Shown in pieces: positions 44,739 through 54,031 of a stretch of 64,000 bases of DNA; position 1 is the first letter of the stretch, and each line of letters begins with the position of its first letter. The notes beneath the pieces are model-generated. The model did no database searches, was not told the DNA's origin, and worked only from the letters and a program-made list of their open reading frames with translations. A program made the translations under genes and the position numbers. Source of the stretch: Gramella sp. MAR_2010_147 (GTDB lineage: Bacteria > Bacteroidota > Bacteroidia > Flavobacteriales > Flavobacteriaceae); contig NZ_LT629741.1 of NCBI RefSeq assembly GCF_900105135.1, positions 2,418,001 to 2,482,000 on the forward strand. The letters are read 5' to 3'.

Positions 44739-46094
44739 ATGGGAATTGAAGAATTTGATGTCTTTGTAATAGGGACAGGAACAGCAGGGAAAAGTGTTGC
44801 TAAAGAATGTGTTGAAGAAGGCTTGCGAGTAGCAATAGCCGATAATCGTGAATATGGAGGTACTTGTGCTAATCGTGGCTGTGACCCCAAAAAGGTTCTA
44901 GTTGGATTAACGGAAATTCTGGATAGGGCTGATAAAATGAAAGGTTACGGAATCACCAAATTACCTGAATTTAGCTGGAAAGATTTGATGCAGTTCAAAA
45001 AAACTTTTACAGTTGCCGTTCCGGCAGCAACAGAAAAAGATATGGAAGCACTTGGGATCAAGATGTATCATCAATCTCCAAAATTTTTAGATGAAAATAC
45101 ACTTTCAGTGGAGGGTAAAACCGTTAAAGCAAAGAAGATAGTGATCGCAACAGGGAACAAACCCCTGGAATTACCAATTCCGGGAAGGGATCTTCCTATA
45201 ACAAGTGATGACTTCCTGGAGCTGGAAGAATTGCCTGAAAGCATGATATTTATTGGAGCCGGTTATATTGGGATGGAATTTGCCCATATTGCAGCAAGAT
45301 GTGGAGTGGAGGTTACTATAATTGAGGGGGAATCCAGATCGCTCAATAATTTTGATGAAGATATGGTAAAACATCTTCAAAAGGCTTCTGAAGAAATTGG
45401 AATTAAATTCATTTTTGATTCGGAAGTAACCGGAATAGAGAAACTTCAGACGAACTATAGAGTAACTGCAAACCAAAAAGGAAAGAAGATCGAATTGAAG
45501 GCGAAACTGGTGGTAAATACTGCAGGAAGAGTTCCATCTATTGATGATCTTGATCTTGAAAAAGGGAATGTGGAATTTTCCAAAAAAGGAATTACCGTAA
45601 ATAAACACTTGCAAAGTCCTTCCAATAAGAGCGTCTATGCCTGCGGGGATGTTTCTGCCAGTGAAGGTTTACCTTTAACACCATTGTCTTCTCAGGAAGC
45701 CCGGCTTGTAGCGGGAAATATTCTGGACAAAGATCGTGAAAAAACTGTCGACTATCCTCCACAACCTTCTGTGGTATTTACCTTGCCTAATCTGGCATCT
45801 GTGGGATTGAATGAAAAACAGGCAAAGGAACAAGGTTATGATTTCAGGTTGGAACAAAAGCTAATCCCGGAGTGGTTCAATGCAAAACGAATCAATGAAG
45901 AATATTACGCTTATAAAACACTGGTAGATAAAGAAAGCGGTTTAGTCCTGGGAGCTCATCTTGTGGGGCCGGATGCCGGTGAAATGATCAACATGGTTGT
46001 AATGGCAATGTGCGGTAAATTAACCTGTGAAACCTTAAAAGGAATGATCTTTTCTTATCCTAGTTGGGGTAGCGATCTTAAGGCAATGGTTTAA
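44739..46094 (+). CDS. Pyridine nucleotide-disulfide oxidoreductase lacking the C-terminal His-Pro motif
   Basis: A 451-residue FAD enzyme of the glutathione reductase/dihydrolipoyl dehydrogenase/mercuric reductase superfamily. FAD-binding GTGTAGKSVAKEC is near 12, the redox disulfide sits in GGTCANRGCDPKKVL, the NAD(P)-binding motif is FIGAGYIGMEFAHIAARCG and the second FAD motif VYACGDVSASEG. The dimer-interface end reads IFSYPSWGSDLKAMV where partner enzymes have an HPT segment, so the catalytic base histidine is missing. Its substrate is therefore not a standard disulfide assignment. The stop overlaps the convergent TspO-like gene by 4 bp. Confidence 0.9.
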   Translation: MGIEEFDVFVIGTGTAGKSVAKECVEEGLRVAIADNREYGGTCANRGCDPKKVLVGLTEILDRADKMKGYGITKLPEFSWKDLMQFKKTFTVAVPAATEKDMEALGIKMYHQSPKFLDENTLSVEGKTVKAKKIVIATGNKPLELPIPGRDLPITSDDFLELEELPESMIFIGAGYIGMEFAHIAARCGVEVTIIEGESRSLNNFDEDMVKHLQKASEEIGIKFIFDSEVTGIEKLQTNYRVTANQKGKKIELKAKLVVNTAGRVPSIDDLDLEKGNVEFSKKGITVNKHLQSPSNKSVYACGDVSASEGLPLTPLSSQEARLVAGNILDKDREKTVDYPPQPSVVFTLPNLASVGLNEKQAKEQGYDFRLEQKLIPEWFNAKRINEEYYAYKTLVDKESGLVLGAHLVGPDAGEMINMVVMAMCGKLTCETLKGMIFSYPSWGSDLKAMV

Positions 46095-46888
46095 CTGCTT
46101 TCACGGTGCATCATTCTGTAAAAAGGCGTTTGCTTTCTGTTCTTGAAACCATGGTAGGCAATATTCAGAAATAAAAGAATTGATCCTGCTAGTGCTGTTC
46201 CTGCAATAAATTCTTCGGTGCCCTGATGTCTTATATAGATTGCTATTAAGGCCCAGACTCCAACTGCGGCAAATTCTCTCATATTTCTAATGTAAATCAT
46301 GAGTAGATTTATAATGACGGCTACGCCTATCATAATTACCGTCCATTCAACTTCAGAAAAAAGTGCGCCGTCCCAACCAATCTCAGTCAGCCACGCTGCC
46401 ATATTAGCAATGCTGGCTACAGCGATCCAGCCGGAATATAAACAAACAGGCCACCAGTAAAACGCTATAACTTTAAATGGAGCATCCCATATTTCCATAT
46501 CGTTATTAATGATCAGCTTTAAAAGCTTAGCTAATACAAAGAACATCAAAACTACCGACATTCCGGTAAATTCGTAAAGCCAGGTAATTACCCAGAGACC
46601 GGTGCCAATATTTGCTACAATAAACCAGATAGAAGTATTCTTAATAAATCTGGTATGCTTCCCACCGGTGAAAGCCTGATGAATCATAAAAATTGAGGAG
46701 ACCAGAAGACTTAGAAAAATAAGACCCCAAATAGAAAAAGCATAATCTGCCGGAGTAAAAAGATTTGAATATTTGTCGCTCATCTCACCTATGGTGGTGT
46801 TGTTGAACCTGCCTGTTTGTGCATAAAAATTGATTGCAATATTGAGAATTACAGAAACAAAATTTAAAACTGCTAGTTTTTTTATCAT
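46091..46888 (-). CDS. TspO/MBR-related tryptophan-rich membrane protein (large form)
   Basis: A 265-residue polytopic inner-membrane protein with seven or eight hydrophobic segments. The first loop, NLFTPADYAFSIWGLIFLSL, and WWPVCLYSGWIAVASIAN carry the aromatic-rich wording of the TspO/MBR superfamily, but the protein is about 100 residues longer than classical TspO. Tetrapyrrole binding is known for TspO; not proven for this longer group. It lies 11 bp upstream of nothing else on its strand and follows pdeM after 11 bp, so it may be the end of the metAT-pdeM transcript. Confidence 0.75.
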   Translation of the reverse strand: MIKKLAVLNFVSVILNIAINFYAQTGRFNNTTIGEMSDKYSNLFTPADYAFSIWGLIFLSLLVSSIFMIHQAFTGGKHTRFIKNTSIWFIVANIGTGLWVITWLYEFTGMSVVLMFFVLAKLLKLIINNDMEIWDAPFKVIAFYWWPVCLYSGWIAVASIANMAAWLTEIGWDGALFSEVEWTVIMIGVAVIINLLMIYIRNMREFAAVGVWALIAIYIRHQGTEEFIAGTALAGSILLFLNIAYHGFKNRKQTPFYRMMHRESS

Positions 46889-46899
46889 TGGGGGTGATT

Positions 46900-47535
46900 T
46901 TAGTTAGCGGGAATTACTTCTTTTCCGGTGATTGCAAAAATACGATCCCCTTCTTCAGGTTGCATAAAATAATTTCCTGTGAATTCGCCAAAGGCTGGCA
47001 ATATCATCTGATCTTGACTTTTAAAGAAACAAGATAATCTTAATATTTGTTTTCCGTTACCTCTCATCTTAAAACCTGGGTGAATATGTCCACAGATGTT
47101 GAAATGATTTTCGAGAATTTGAGGATGATGGGTTAAATAAAAGCCTTCGATCTTTATATCTGAAAAAATCTTGATACCAATATCCTGATATTTAATAGGT
47201 GAAATAATATCGTGGTTGCCGGCAATCAAATGTACCTGGTTATCTATGCCTGAAATCCATTCTTCAAACATATTCCACTCTATATTCAATGAGCTATGAA
47301 AGAGATCACCAAGAAATACGATATGTTCAGGGTCAAATTCTTTTCTAAGTTCATCAAGTTTGTGAAAGTTCTGTGCGATAGCCTGCATGGGAACTGCACT
47401 CCCGTGTTTTCTGAAATGGGAAACCTTGCCCAGATGAACATCAGCAATGAGTAGCGCTTCCTGTTCCGGCCAGTAGATTGCGCCAAAAGGATGCAAAACG
47501 AAATCCTGATTTCGAATTCTGATGTTAAAATTCAT
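46900..47535 (-). CDS. pdeM: PdeM-type metallophosphoesterase (ligase-associated endonuclease family)
   Basis: A 211-residue calcineurin-like phosphoesterase. All metal-site motifs are present: LIADVHLGKVSHFRKHG (Asp, His), VFLGDLFHSS, LIAGNHDI, LTHHPQ and ICGHIHPGFKM. The wording matches the family named ligase-associated DNA damage response endonuclease PdeM. Its usual partners (ATP-dependent ligase, Lhr-type helicase, exonuclease) are not in this window. The ATG abuts the stop of the aminotransferase gene, so translation is probably coupled. Confidence 0.88.
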   Translation of the reverse strand: MNFNIRIRNQDFVLHPFGAIYWPEQEALLIADVHLGKVSHFRKHGSAVPMQAIAQNFHKLDELRKEFDPEHIVFLGDLFHSSLNIEWNMFEEWISGIDNQVHLIAGNHDIISPIKYQDIGIKIFSDIKIEGFYLTHHPQILENHFNICGHIHPGFKMRGNGKQILRLSCFFKSQDQMILPAFGEFTGNYFMQPEEGDRIFAITGKEVIPAN

Positions 47536-48690
47536 CTATAATTTGCAAAGTATTTCTGCCGCCTTTTCCAGAGTTTCATCGGTTTTCGCAAAACAAAATC
47601 GCAGCTGACTTTTGTCTTTCTTGTTAATATTAAAAACAGATACTGGAATTGAGGCTAATCCATGTTGTTTCACTAATCTCTCAGCGAAATTTACATCATT
47701 TTCATCGGTTATCCCGGAAAAATTTAACAGTTGATAGTAAGTCCCACTAGATGGGCTATATGTGAAATTAGAATCTTTTATCAAATTCAGAAAAAGATCT
47801 CTTTTAGTCTGATAAAATTTAGAAAGTTCTAAGTAGTTCTCCGGATTCGTTAGATATTCTGCATATGCTCGTTGCATAGGATGGTTGACAGAAAAAACAG
47901 TGAGCTCATGGATTTTTCGAATTTCTTTCATCAGTTTTTCCGGTGCAACACAGTATCCTGTTTTCCAGCCTGTATTATGAAAAGTTTTACCGAAGGATGC
48001 ACATACTATAGATCTTTCAGCTAATTCAGGAAACTTTGAAGCACTTTGGTGCTTTAATTTGTCAAAAATAAGATGCTCATAGACTTCATCACTCAAGAGG
48101 ATGATATTGGTTGCTGAAAGAATGCTTTGCAGTTTCAGCATATCATCTTCAGAAAGGATTGTGCCGGTAGGATTATGCGGAGTGTTGATGATCATCATTT
48201 TAGTTCTGGAAGTAATCGCATCCTTTACTTCGTCCCAGTCAACACGATAATTATCGTCTTTTAATTGAATTTGAACCGGTTTGCCACCGTTTAGTTTAAT
48301 GGTTGGCTCATAAGTGTCATATGCGGGTTTGAGTACGATCACTTCATCTCCTTTCTGCACAAAAGCTGTAATGGCGCAGTACAAAGCTTCAGTAGCTCCT
48401 GAGGTAACTGTAATTTCAGAATCAGCATTATATTCTTTTTCATAAAGAGATTTAATCTTTTTAACGATTTGCTCTCTTAAAACCTGTACACCAGAATCTG
48501 GAGGATATTGATTATATCCATCTTTCATAGCCTCGGAAACCAGGTCTTTCAGTTTTTGATCGGTTTTAAAATTTGGAAATCCCTGGGACAGATTTATGGC
48601 ATTATGATCATTAGCCATCTTACTCATTACTGAAAAAATACTGGTTTTGGTACCGGGCAGTTTTGATTCGTATTCAGTGATTCCAGCCAT
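47536..48690 (-). CDS. PLP-dependent methionine aminotransferase
   Basis: A 384-residue class I/II aminotransferase. The start SKLPGTKTSIFSVMSKMA, AINLSQGFPNF and QYPPDSGVQVLREQI match the methionine/glutamine transaminase (YbdL/MtnE-like) group. The PLP lysine is in SFGKTFHNTGWKTGY (near 234-248), NTPHNPTG is near 173 and the carboxylate-binding Arg in QLRFCFAK near the end. The exact amino donor is inferred from subgroup. It is followed without a gap by pdeM and preceded by the terminator of the sdh operon. Confidence 0.9.
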   Translation of the reverse strand: MAGITEYESKLPGTKTSIFSVMSKMANDHNAINLSQGFPNFKTDQKLKDLVSEAMKDGYNQYPPDSGVQVLREQIVKKIKSLYEKEYNADSEITVTSGATEALYCAITAFVQKGDEVIVLKPAYDTYEPTIKLNGGKPVQIQLKDDNYRVDWDEVKDAITSRTKMMIINTPHNPTGTILSEDDMLKLQSILSATNIILLSDEVYEHLIFDKLKHQSASKFPELAERSIVCASFGKTFHNTGWKTGYCVAPEKLMKEIRKIHELTVFSVNHPMQRAYAEYLTNPENYLELSKFYQTKRDLFLNLIKDSNFTYSPSSGTYYQLLNFSGITDENDVNFAERLVKQHGLASIPVSVFNINKKDKSQLRFCFAKTDETLEKAAEILCKL

Positions 48691-48714
48691 AGTTCATTTT
48701 TTAATTAAAATGCA

Positions 48715-48744
48715 TAAAAAAACCCGGACTACAAAGTCCGGGTT
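48715..48744 (-). terminator. Intrinsic terminator of the sdhCAB operon
   Basis: A perfect 10-bp stem aacccggact/agtccgggtt with a 4-nt loop, followed on the minus strand by a run of T. It lies 26 bp after the sdhB stop. Confidence 0.92.
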
Positions 48745-48769
48745 GATCTATATTTATTTTAAAAGCGGT

Positions 48770-49513
48770 TTACTTTACGCTGGCTTTCAAATATTCTCTG
48801 TTCATTCTTGCGATGTTCTCTAAAGAGATTCCTTTAGGACATTCAATTTCGCAAGCTCCGGTGTTGGTACAATTACCAAAACCTTCTTTATCCATCTGCT
48901 CTACCATTTGTAATACTCTACGATCTGCTTCAACTTCTCCTTGCGGAAGAAGTGCAAACTGGCTCACTTTGGCTGAGGTAAATAACATGGCGCTGGCATT
49001 TTTACAGGCCGCAACACAAGCTCCGCAACCAATACAGGTAGCTGCATAAAAAGACATATCTGCACTTTCCTTATCTACCGGGATAGAGTTTGCATCCTGG
49101 GTATTTCCTGAAGTATTCACAGAAATATACCCACCGGCCTGCTGAATCCTGTCAAAAGAACTGCGGTCTACTACCAGATCTTTTATTACAGGAAAAGCTT
49201 TAGCTCTAAAAGGCTCAATAACGATAGTATCACCGTCATTAAATTTTCTCATATGTAACTGGCAGGTCGTAATTCCGCGATCTGGTCCATGAGGCTCTCC
49301 GTTGATCTGTAAATTACACGATCCGCAGATTCCTTCACGACAATCATGATCAAAAGCTACAGGTTCGTCTCCCTTGGCGATGAGCTGCTCATTAAGAACA
49401 TCCATCATTTCAAGAAAAGACATATCTGTGGAAATATCAGAAACCTGGTAGGTTTGCATTTTTCCTTTTGTATCGGCGTTCTTCTGACGCCATATTTTTA
49501 ATGTAAGGTTCAT
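48770..49513 (-). CDS. sdhB: Succinate dehydrogenase/fumarate reductase iron-sulfur subunit
   Basis: Electron-transfer subunit of complex II on the cytoplasmic face of the inner membrane. The 247-residue protein has the [2Fe-2S] site [16 protein letters not shown] with the distal Cys in TTCQLHM. The [4Fe-4S] site is [12 protein letters not shown], and the third cluster site is [15 protein letters not shown]. It is of the Bacteroidota/epsilon type-B complex (C-A-B order). It is separated from sdhA by 82 bp that contain a hairpin and short repeats. Confidence 0.97.
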   Translation of the reverse strand: MNLTLKIWRQKNADTKGKMQTYQVSDISTDMSFLEMMDVLNEQLIAKGDEPVAFDHDCREGICGSCNLQINGEPHGPDRGITTCQLHMRKFNDGDTIVIEPFRAKAFPVIKDLVVDRSSFDRIQQAGGYISVNTSGNTQDANSIPVDKESADMSFYAATCIGCGACVAACKNASAMLFTSAKVSQFALLPQGEVEADRRVLQMVEQMDKEGFGNCTNTGACEIECPKGISLENIARMNREYLKASVK

Positions 49514-49530
49514 ACTTTAAGTATTGAGTA

Positions 49531-49590
49531 TTTAGAAATGAGATTTTAGAATTATCGGGACAGTTGTCTCAATTCTCAAATCTCAAATCT
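49531..49590 (-). repeat. Intercistronic inverted repeat between sdhA and sdhB
   Basis: gagattttagaatt (49540-49553) pairs with aattctcaaatctc (49571-49584), 13 of 14 positions, and the second arm is part of a short tandem run of tctcaaa/tctcaatt. It could form an mRNA hairpin that sets relative sdhA and sdhB message stability. Confidence 0.6.
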
Positions 49591-49595
49591 CAATT

Positions 49596-51599
49596 CTATT
49601 TATAACTCCTTGTTTTTACCTGAATATTTTCATAATCTAAATCTTCTTTATGAAGAATAGCATCTGCAGGATTGCCAGTGTATTCCCAGGCAGCTACATA
49701 CATAAAGTTCTCGTCATCACGCATCGCTTCCCCTTCTTCTGTCTGGTATTCTTCTCTAAAGTGACCACCACAAGATTCTTCTCTATGTAATGCATCTTTG
49801 GCGAATAATTCTCCAAGCTCAAGGAAATCTGCCACACGACCAGCTTTTTCAAGCTCAGCATTCATTTCCATCGTATTACCAGGAACGCGAACATCTCTCC
49901 AGAATTCTTCCCGAAGTTCTTTGATTTCGGTAATAGCTTCTTTTAGGCCTTTAGCGTTTCTAGCCATACCAACCTTGTCCCACATGATCTTACCAAGAAT
50001 CTTATGGAAGTGATCTACAGATTTAGATCCTTTGGTATTTACCAGTTTTTCCAGTCTTTCACGCACTTCAGTTTCTGCAGCATCAAATTCGGCAGAATCT
50101 GTAGGGATCGCACCGGTTCTAATATCATCAGATAAATAGTTTCCTATAGTATATGGTAATACGAAATATCCGTCAGCAAGTCCCTGCATCAAGGCAGAAG
50201 CACCAAGCCTGTTAGCTCCGTGATCTGAGAAGTTTGCTTCTCCAATCGCGTAACATCCCGGAATGGTGGTTTGAAGGTTATAATCAACCCAAACACCACC
50301 CATGGTATAATGTACCGCAGGATAGATCATCATAGGAGTTTCGTATGGGTTTTGATCTACGATTTTCTCGTACATCTGGAAAAGGTTACCATATTTGGCT
50401 TCTACAACCTCTTTCCCTAATTTCTTTATTTCAGCATCAGAAGGATTATCTATTTTCTGAGTAGTTGCAGCTTCTTTACCATAACGCATAATGGCTGAAC
50501 TAAAATCAAGATAGACTGCTTCTCCGGTCTTATTTACTCCAAAACCTGCGTCACAACGTTCTTTGGCTGCTCTGGAAGCAACATCACGAGGTACAAGGTT
50601 TCCAAAAGCCGGGTATCTTCTTTCCAGGTAGTAATCTCTTTCTTCTTCGGAAAGCTCTGTTGGTTTTTTCTTGCCTGCTTTAATTGCCTCGGCATCTTCT
50701 TTCTTCTTCGGAACCCAGATTCTACCATCATTCCGAAGTGATTCAGACATCAGCGTTAATTTAGACTGATGATCTCCTGAAACCGGAATACAGGTTGGGT
50801 GAATTTGAGTAAAACATGGGTTAGCAAAATAAGCTCCCTTTTTATGTATTTTCCAGCTGGCAGTTACATTACTTCCCATAGCATTGGTAGATAGGAAAAA
50901 TACGTTCCCATATCCTCCTGAAGCTACAACCACAGCATGTGCTGAGTGTCTTTCCAGTTCTCCTGTTACCAGGTTTCTAGCAATAATACCACGGGCTTTT
51001 CCGTCAACTTTTACAATATCAAGCATTTCATGCCTGTTGTAAGATTTGATCTTTCCACGGTTTATCTGGCGGTTCATTGCTGAATAGGCTCCAAGCAATA
51101 ACTGTTGCCCCGTTTGTCCCTTGGCGTAGAAAGTTCTTGAAACAAGTACTCCGCCAAAAGAACGGTTATCTAAAAGTCCGCCGTATTCTCGGGCAAATGG
51201 AACTCCCTGAGCCACACATTGGTCAATAATATTTCCGGAAACCTGTGCAAGTCTATATACGTTGGATTCCCTGGAACGATAATCACCACCTTTTACAGTG
51301 TCATAGAAAAGACGGTAAACAGAGTCACCATCTCCCTGGTAGTTCTTTGCTGCATTGATACCTCCCTGAGCAGCAATAGAGTGCGCTCTTCTAGGAGAAT
51401 CCTGGTAGCAAAATGTTTTTACGTTATAACCCAGCTCAGCAAGAGTTGCCGCAGCACTACCTCCCGCAAGTCCAGTTCCAACAACGATAACATCAATATT
51501 ACGTTTGTTGGCCGGATTAACCAGGTCTATAGAATTTTTATGATTGGTCCACTTTTCTGCCAATGGGCCTTTAGGTGCATTAGATTCAAATATTCCCAT
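49596..51599 (-). CDS. sdhA: Succinate dehydrogenase/fumarate reductase flavoprotein subunit
   Basis: Catalytic subunit of complex II, oxidising succinate to fumarate. The 667-residue protein has the FAD-binding [17 protein letters not shown] near 41 and the covalent-FAD histidine segment [36 protein letters not shown] and the substrate-base region [14 protein letters not shown] follow, and the fumarate-reductase end has [13 protein letters not shown]. It starts 3 bp after the sdhC stop. In aerobic flavobacteria this complex normally works as succinate:menaquinone reductase in the TCA cycle; direction is inferred. Confidence 0.97.
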   Translation of the reverse strand: MGIFESNAPKGPLAEKWTNHKNSIDLVNPANKRNIDVIVVGTGLAGGSAAATLAELGYNVKTFCYQDSPRRAHSIAAQGGINAAKNYQGDGDSVYRLFYDTVKGGDYRSRESNVYRLAQVSGNIIDQCVAQGVPFAREYGGLLDNRSFGGVLVSRTFYAKGQTGQQLLLGAYSAMNRQINRGKIKSYNRHEMLDIVKVDGKARGIIARNLVTGELERHSAHAVVVASGGYGNVFFLSTNAMGSNVTASWKIHKKGAYFANPCFTQIHPTCIPVSGDHQSKLTLMSESLRNDGRIWVPKKKEDAEAIKAGKKKPTELSEEERDYYLERRYPAFGNLVPRDVASRAAKERCDAGFGVNKTGEAVYLDFSSAIMRYGKEAATTQKIDNPSDAEIKKLGKEVVEAKYGNLFQMYEKIVDQNPYETPMMIYPAVHYTMGGVWVDYNLQTTIPGCYAIGEANFSDHGANRLGASALMQGLADGYFVLPYTIGNYLSDDIRTGAIPTDSAEFDAAETEVRERLEKLVNTKGSKSVDHFHKILGKIMWDKVGMARNAKGLKEAITEIKELREEFWRDVRVPGNTMEMNAELEKAGRVADFLELGELFAKDALHREESCGGHFREEYQTEEGEAMRDDENFMYVAAWEYTGNPADAILHKEDLDYENIQVKTRSYK

Positions 51600-51602
51600 A
51601 GC

Positions 51603-52319
51603 TTAAATTTTTTCTAGTACAAAGTGAATATAAAATGGAATTACAGCAAATGCCAGAGGAACTAAAACTGCAAAGGCATATCCAAATTTCCTGATAAAGC
51701 CATTGTACTTAGGATGATTAACACCGAGTGACTGAAATCCGCTGGCAAAACCATGCGACAGGTGAAAACCTATAGCAAGCATGGCTAAACCATAAGCTAT
51801 CGCCCAAATGAGTCCGTATTGTGCATCCTGAAATGTCTTAATGGTAAGAGTATAAAGGTCTTTCACCTTTGCTCCATTTTCTGTAGTATAAACAGTATCA
51901 TCCAGACCTCCAAATTTCATTTCTCCCCAGAACATGGTCATATGAATTACAATAAAAGCTAAAATGATCGTACCAAGAATCCCCATATTTCTGGAAGACC
52001 ACATGGTGTTAGTAGAAGGTTTAAAACTTACATATCCTTGAGGTCTTGCTTTACGGTTATGGATTGTTAGCATCACCCCGTCAATGGCGTGAAAAATAAT
52101 ACTTAGATAAGTGAGATAGGATAATACCTTAACAGCAGGATTCGTGGTCATGAATAATGCATATTCATTAAACTGGTCTTTCGCCGCTTCGCTTACCGGT
52201 AACAATAATTGTAAATTTCCAAGAAGGTGACCTACTAAAAACAGGCATAAAAAAAGACCTGTGAAAGCCATCCAGTATTTCTTCGCCAGTGATGACTTTA
52301 AAAGCGCAGATTTCGCCAT
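51603..52319 (-). CDS. sdhC: Succinate dehydrogenase cytochrome b subunit
   Basis: A single large membrane anchor (238 residues, five transmembrane helices) typical of type-B complex II with two haems b. KKYWMAFTGLFLCLFLVGHLLGNLQLL is the first helix with a haem-ligand His; further histidines are in SIIFHAIDGVMLTIHNRKA, FIVIHMTMFWGE and GFHLSHGFASGFQSLG. There is no separate sdhD. It is the first gene of the operon and has a consensus promoter upstream. Confidence 0.95.
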   Translation of the reverse strand: MAKSALLKSSLAKKYWMAFTGLFLCLFLVGHLLGNLQLLLPVSEAAKDQFNEYALFMTTNPAVKVLSYLTYLSIIFHAIDGVMLTIHNRKARPQGYVSFKPSTNTMWSSRNMGILGTIILAFIVIHMTMFWGEMKFGGLDDTVYTTENGAKVKDLYTLTIKTFQDAQYGLIWAIAYGLAMLAIGFHLSHGFASGFQSLGVNHPKYNGFIRKFGYAFAVLVPLAFAVIPFYIHFVLEKI

Positions 52320-52350
52320 AAATGTTTTGAATTATTTAGATAAAGTGGAG

Positions 52351-52381
52351 CAAAAATAAGCTTCCTTCTAATTTTTAACAA
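52351..52381 (-). promoter_or_regulatory. Promoter of sdhCAB
   Basis: On the minus strand: TTG (52381-52379), a 20-bp spacer, and tatttttg (52358-52351), a perfect TAnnTTTG. The leader to sdhC is about 25 nt. Confidence 0.7.
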
Positions 52382-52504
52382 ACTTTGGAGTTCTTTTTAC
52401 TCACTATTTAGAACTAATTTAAAGTAGCCTGTTATTTGTTGAAGCTTTGAATGAGAGTGGCTTGCAGATTAGGCTTTTAAACAAATCTTAAAGTGATCAT
52501 GCCG

Positions 52505-52517
52505 AATGATAATCATT
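52505..52517. promoter_or_regulatory. Fur-box-like palindrome
   Basis: aatgat-a-atcatt is a perfect 6-1-6 inverted repeat and equals the core of the known Fur box (GATAATGATAATCATTATC). It lies 69 bp before the DinB-family gene and 186 bp from sdhC. A single palindrome in AT-rich DNA can arise by chance. Confidence 0.35.
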
Positions 52518-52585
52518 GTTTTGGCAAAAGCTTAACTGCACTAAAAAGGCAATTTTCGTAATTTCCTATTTCATTTATCCCTACA

Positions 52586-53095
52586 ATGAAAAATAGAACA
52601 AAAAAAATCGTCAGATCACTTTCAGAGATTTTTGAAGGACTACCCTGGTACGGCGAGTCGGTAATGAGAAAACTTGAAAACGTGCCTTATGTTATAGGGT
52701 ATAAAACCTGTAATCCAGAATCCCATAGTGTGGCTCAAATTGTTGGGCACCTCATTGCCTGGAAAATTTATGCCGTAGAAAAGTTGAAGTCTAATGCAAA
52801 TTTTAGCATTGAAATAGATTCTGAAGATGATTGGGCTCATATTGAAGTGCACTCTGCAAAAGAATGGGAGGAACTAAAGCGTAAACTGGTTGCAGCACAG
52901 AGTAAGATCTATGAACTTTTAGATGAAAAAGAGGATGATTCTTTTCTGGATAAAAAAGTTCAGGGTAAAGATTACAATTTTGAGCATTTATTAAACGGGA
53001 TCATTCAACACGATATTTATCATATTGGACAAATTGGCTTGATCGAAAGTCAGCTCAAAAAGAAAGAAATAGATTCAGGTGTTTTTAGAATTTAA
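52586..53095 (+). CDS. DinB-family four-helix protein
   Basis: A 169-residue DinB/YfiT-like putative metal-dependent enzyme. The three-histidine metal site of the family is visible: IVGHLIAWKIYAVEKL (near 54), and IIQHDIYHIGQIGLIESQL (two His, near 139-143). Members act as thiol transferases or remain uncharacterised; the substrate here is unknown. It stands alone between the sdh promoter region and the cbpA-cbpM pair (15 bp downstream), with which it may be co-transcribed. Confidence 0.85.
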   Translation: MKNRTKKIVRSLSEIFEGLPWYGESVMRKLENVPYVIGYKTCNPESHSVAQIVGHLIAWKIYAVEKLKSNANFSIEIDSEDDWAHIEVHSAKEWEELKRKLVAAQSKIYELLDEKEDDSFLDKKVQGKDYNFEHLLNGIIQHDIYHIGQIGLIESQLKKKEIDSGVFRI

Positions 53096-53110
53096 AAGCA
53101 GGTTTTTTAA

Positions 53111-54031
53111 ATGGATTTTATAGACTACTACAAACTTTTAGAAATCAATAAATCGGCTTCCCAGGCAGATATTAAAAAAGCGTATAGAAAACTGGCTCGT
53201 AAATATCATCCAGATCTCAATCCTAATGATAAAGAGGCTCAGGCAAGGTTTCAGCAGATCAATGAGGCTCATGAGGTGTTGAGCGATCCCGAGAAACGAA
53301 AGAAATACGATGAATACGGAAAAGACTGGCAACATGCAGATCAATTTGAAGCTGCAAGAAAACAACAGGCAGCTTCAGGAGGATTTTCCGGAGGTTTTGG
53401 AGAAGGTAGTCAGTCACGTTCGTATTCAGGCAATTTTGATGATGATACTTTTTCAGATTTTTTTGAACAGATGTTTGGAGGTAGGGCAAGAGCAGAGGGA
53501 GCCCATCGCGGAGCACATTTTAAAGGTCAGGATTTTAATGCGGAGCTTCAGTTAAGACTTAGTCAGATCTATAAAAGTGAAAAACATACGCTTACCGTAA
53601 ATGGTAAAAACATTCGGCTTTCCATACCAGCGGGCGTTGAGAATGGGCAAACCATAAAAATTAAAGGTCATGGTGGTCCCGGAGTTCAGGGTGGGCCAAG
53701 GGGCGATCTCTTTCTTAGCTTCAATATCCTGAATGATACTTCCTTTCGCAGAGAAAAAGAACACTTATACTCAACTGAAGAAATTGATCTGAGTACTGCA
53801 GTTCTGGGCGGGGAGATCGCTATAAATACGTTTAACGGAAAGGTCAAACTGAAGGTGAAGCCGGGAACACAAAATGATAGCAGGATTAAATTAAAAGGAA
53901 AAGGATTTCCGAAGTATAAAAAAGAAGGCCAATTCGGAGATCTTTATATTACCTATAAAGTGAAAGTCCCGGAGCGTTTAACCGATAGGCAGAAAGAATT
54001 ATTTCAGGAACTTAAAAAAACGGGAATATGA
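53111..54031 (+). CDS. cbpA: CbpA-type DnaJ co-chaperone
   Basis: A 306-residue class II J-protein. The J domain (1-70) has the HPD triad at 33-35 in KYHPDLNPND. A Gly/Phe/Ser-rich linker (about 90-140) follows, and then the two C-terminal peptide-binding domains (LTVNGKNIRLSIPAGVENGQ, TFNGKVKLKVKPGTQND). There is no zinc-finger domain, which fits CbpA rather than DnaJ. Its stop overlaps the start of cbpM by 4 bp (ATGA), so the two are translationally coupled. Confidence 0.94.
   Translation: MDFIDYYKLLEINKSASQADIKKAYRKLARKYHPDLNPNDKEAQARFQQINEAHEVLSDPEKRKKYDEYGKDWQHADQFEAARKQQAASGGFSGGFGEGSQSRSYSGNFDDDTFSDFFEQMFGGRARAEGAHRGAHFKGQDFNAELQLRLSQIYKSEKHTLTVNGKNIRLSIPAGVENGQTIKIKGHGGPGVQGGPRGDLFLSFNILNDTSFRREKEHLYSTEEIDLSTAVLGGEIAINTFNGKVKLKVKPGTQNDSRIKLKGKGFPKYKKEGQFGDLYITYKVKVPERLTDRQKELFQELKKTGI

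Noticed and set aside
45171..45614. A 147-residue frame on the minus strand
   Set aside because: Antisense to the flavoprotein gene; composition is that of a shadow frame.
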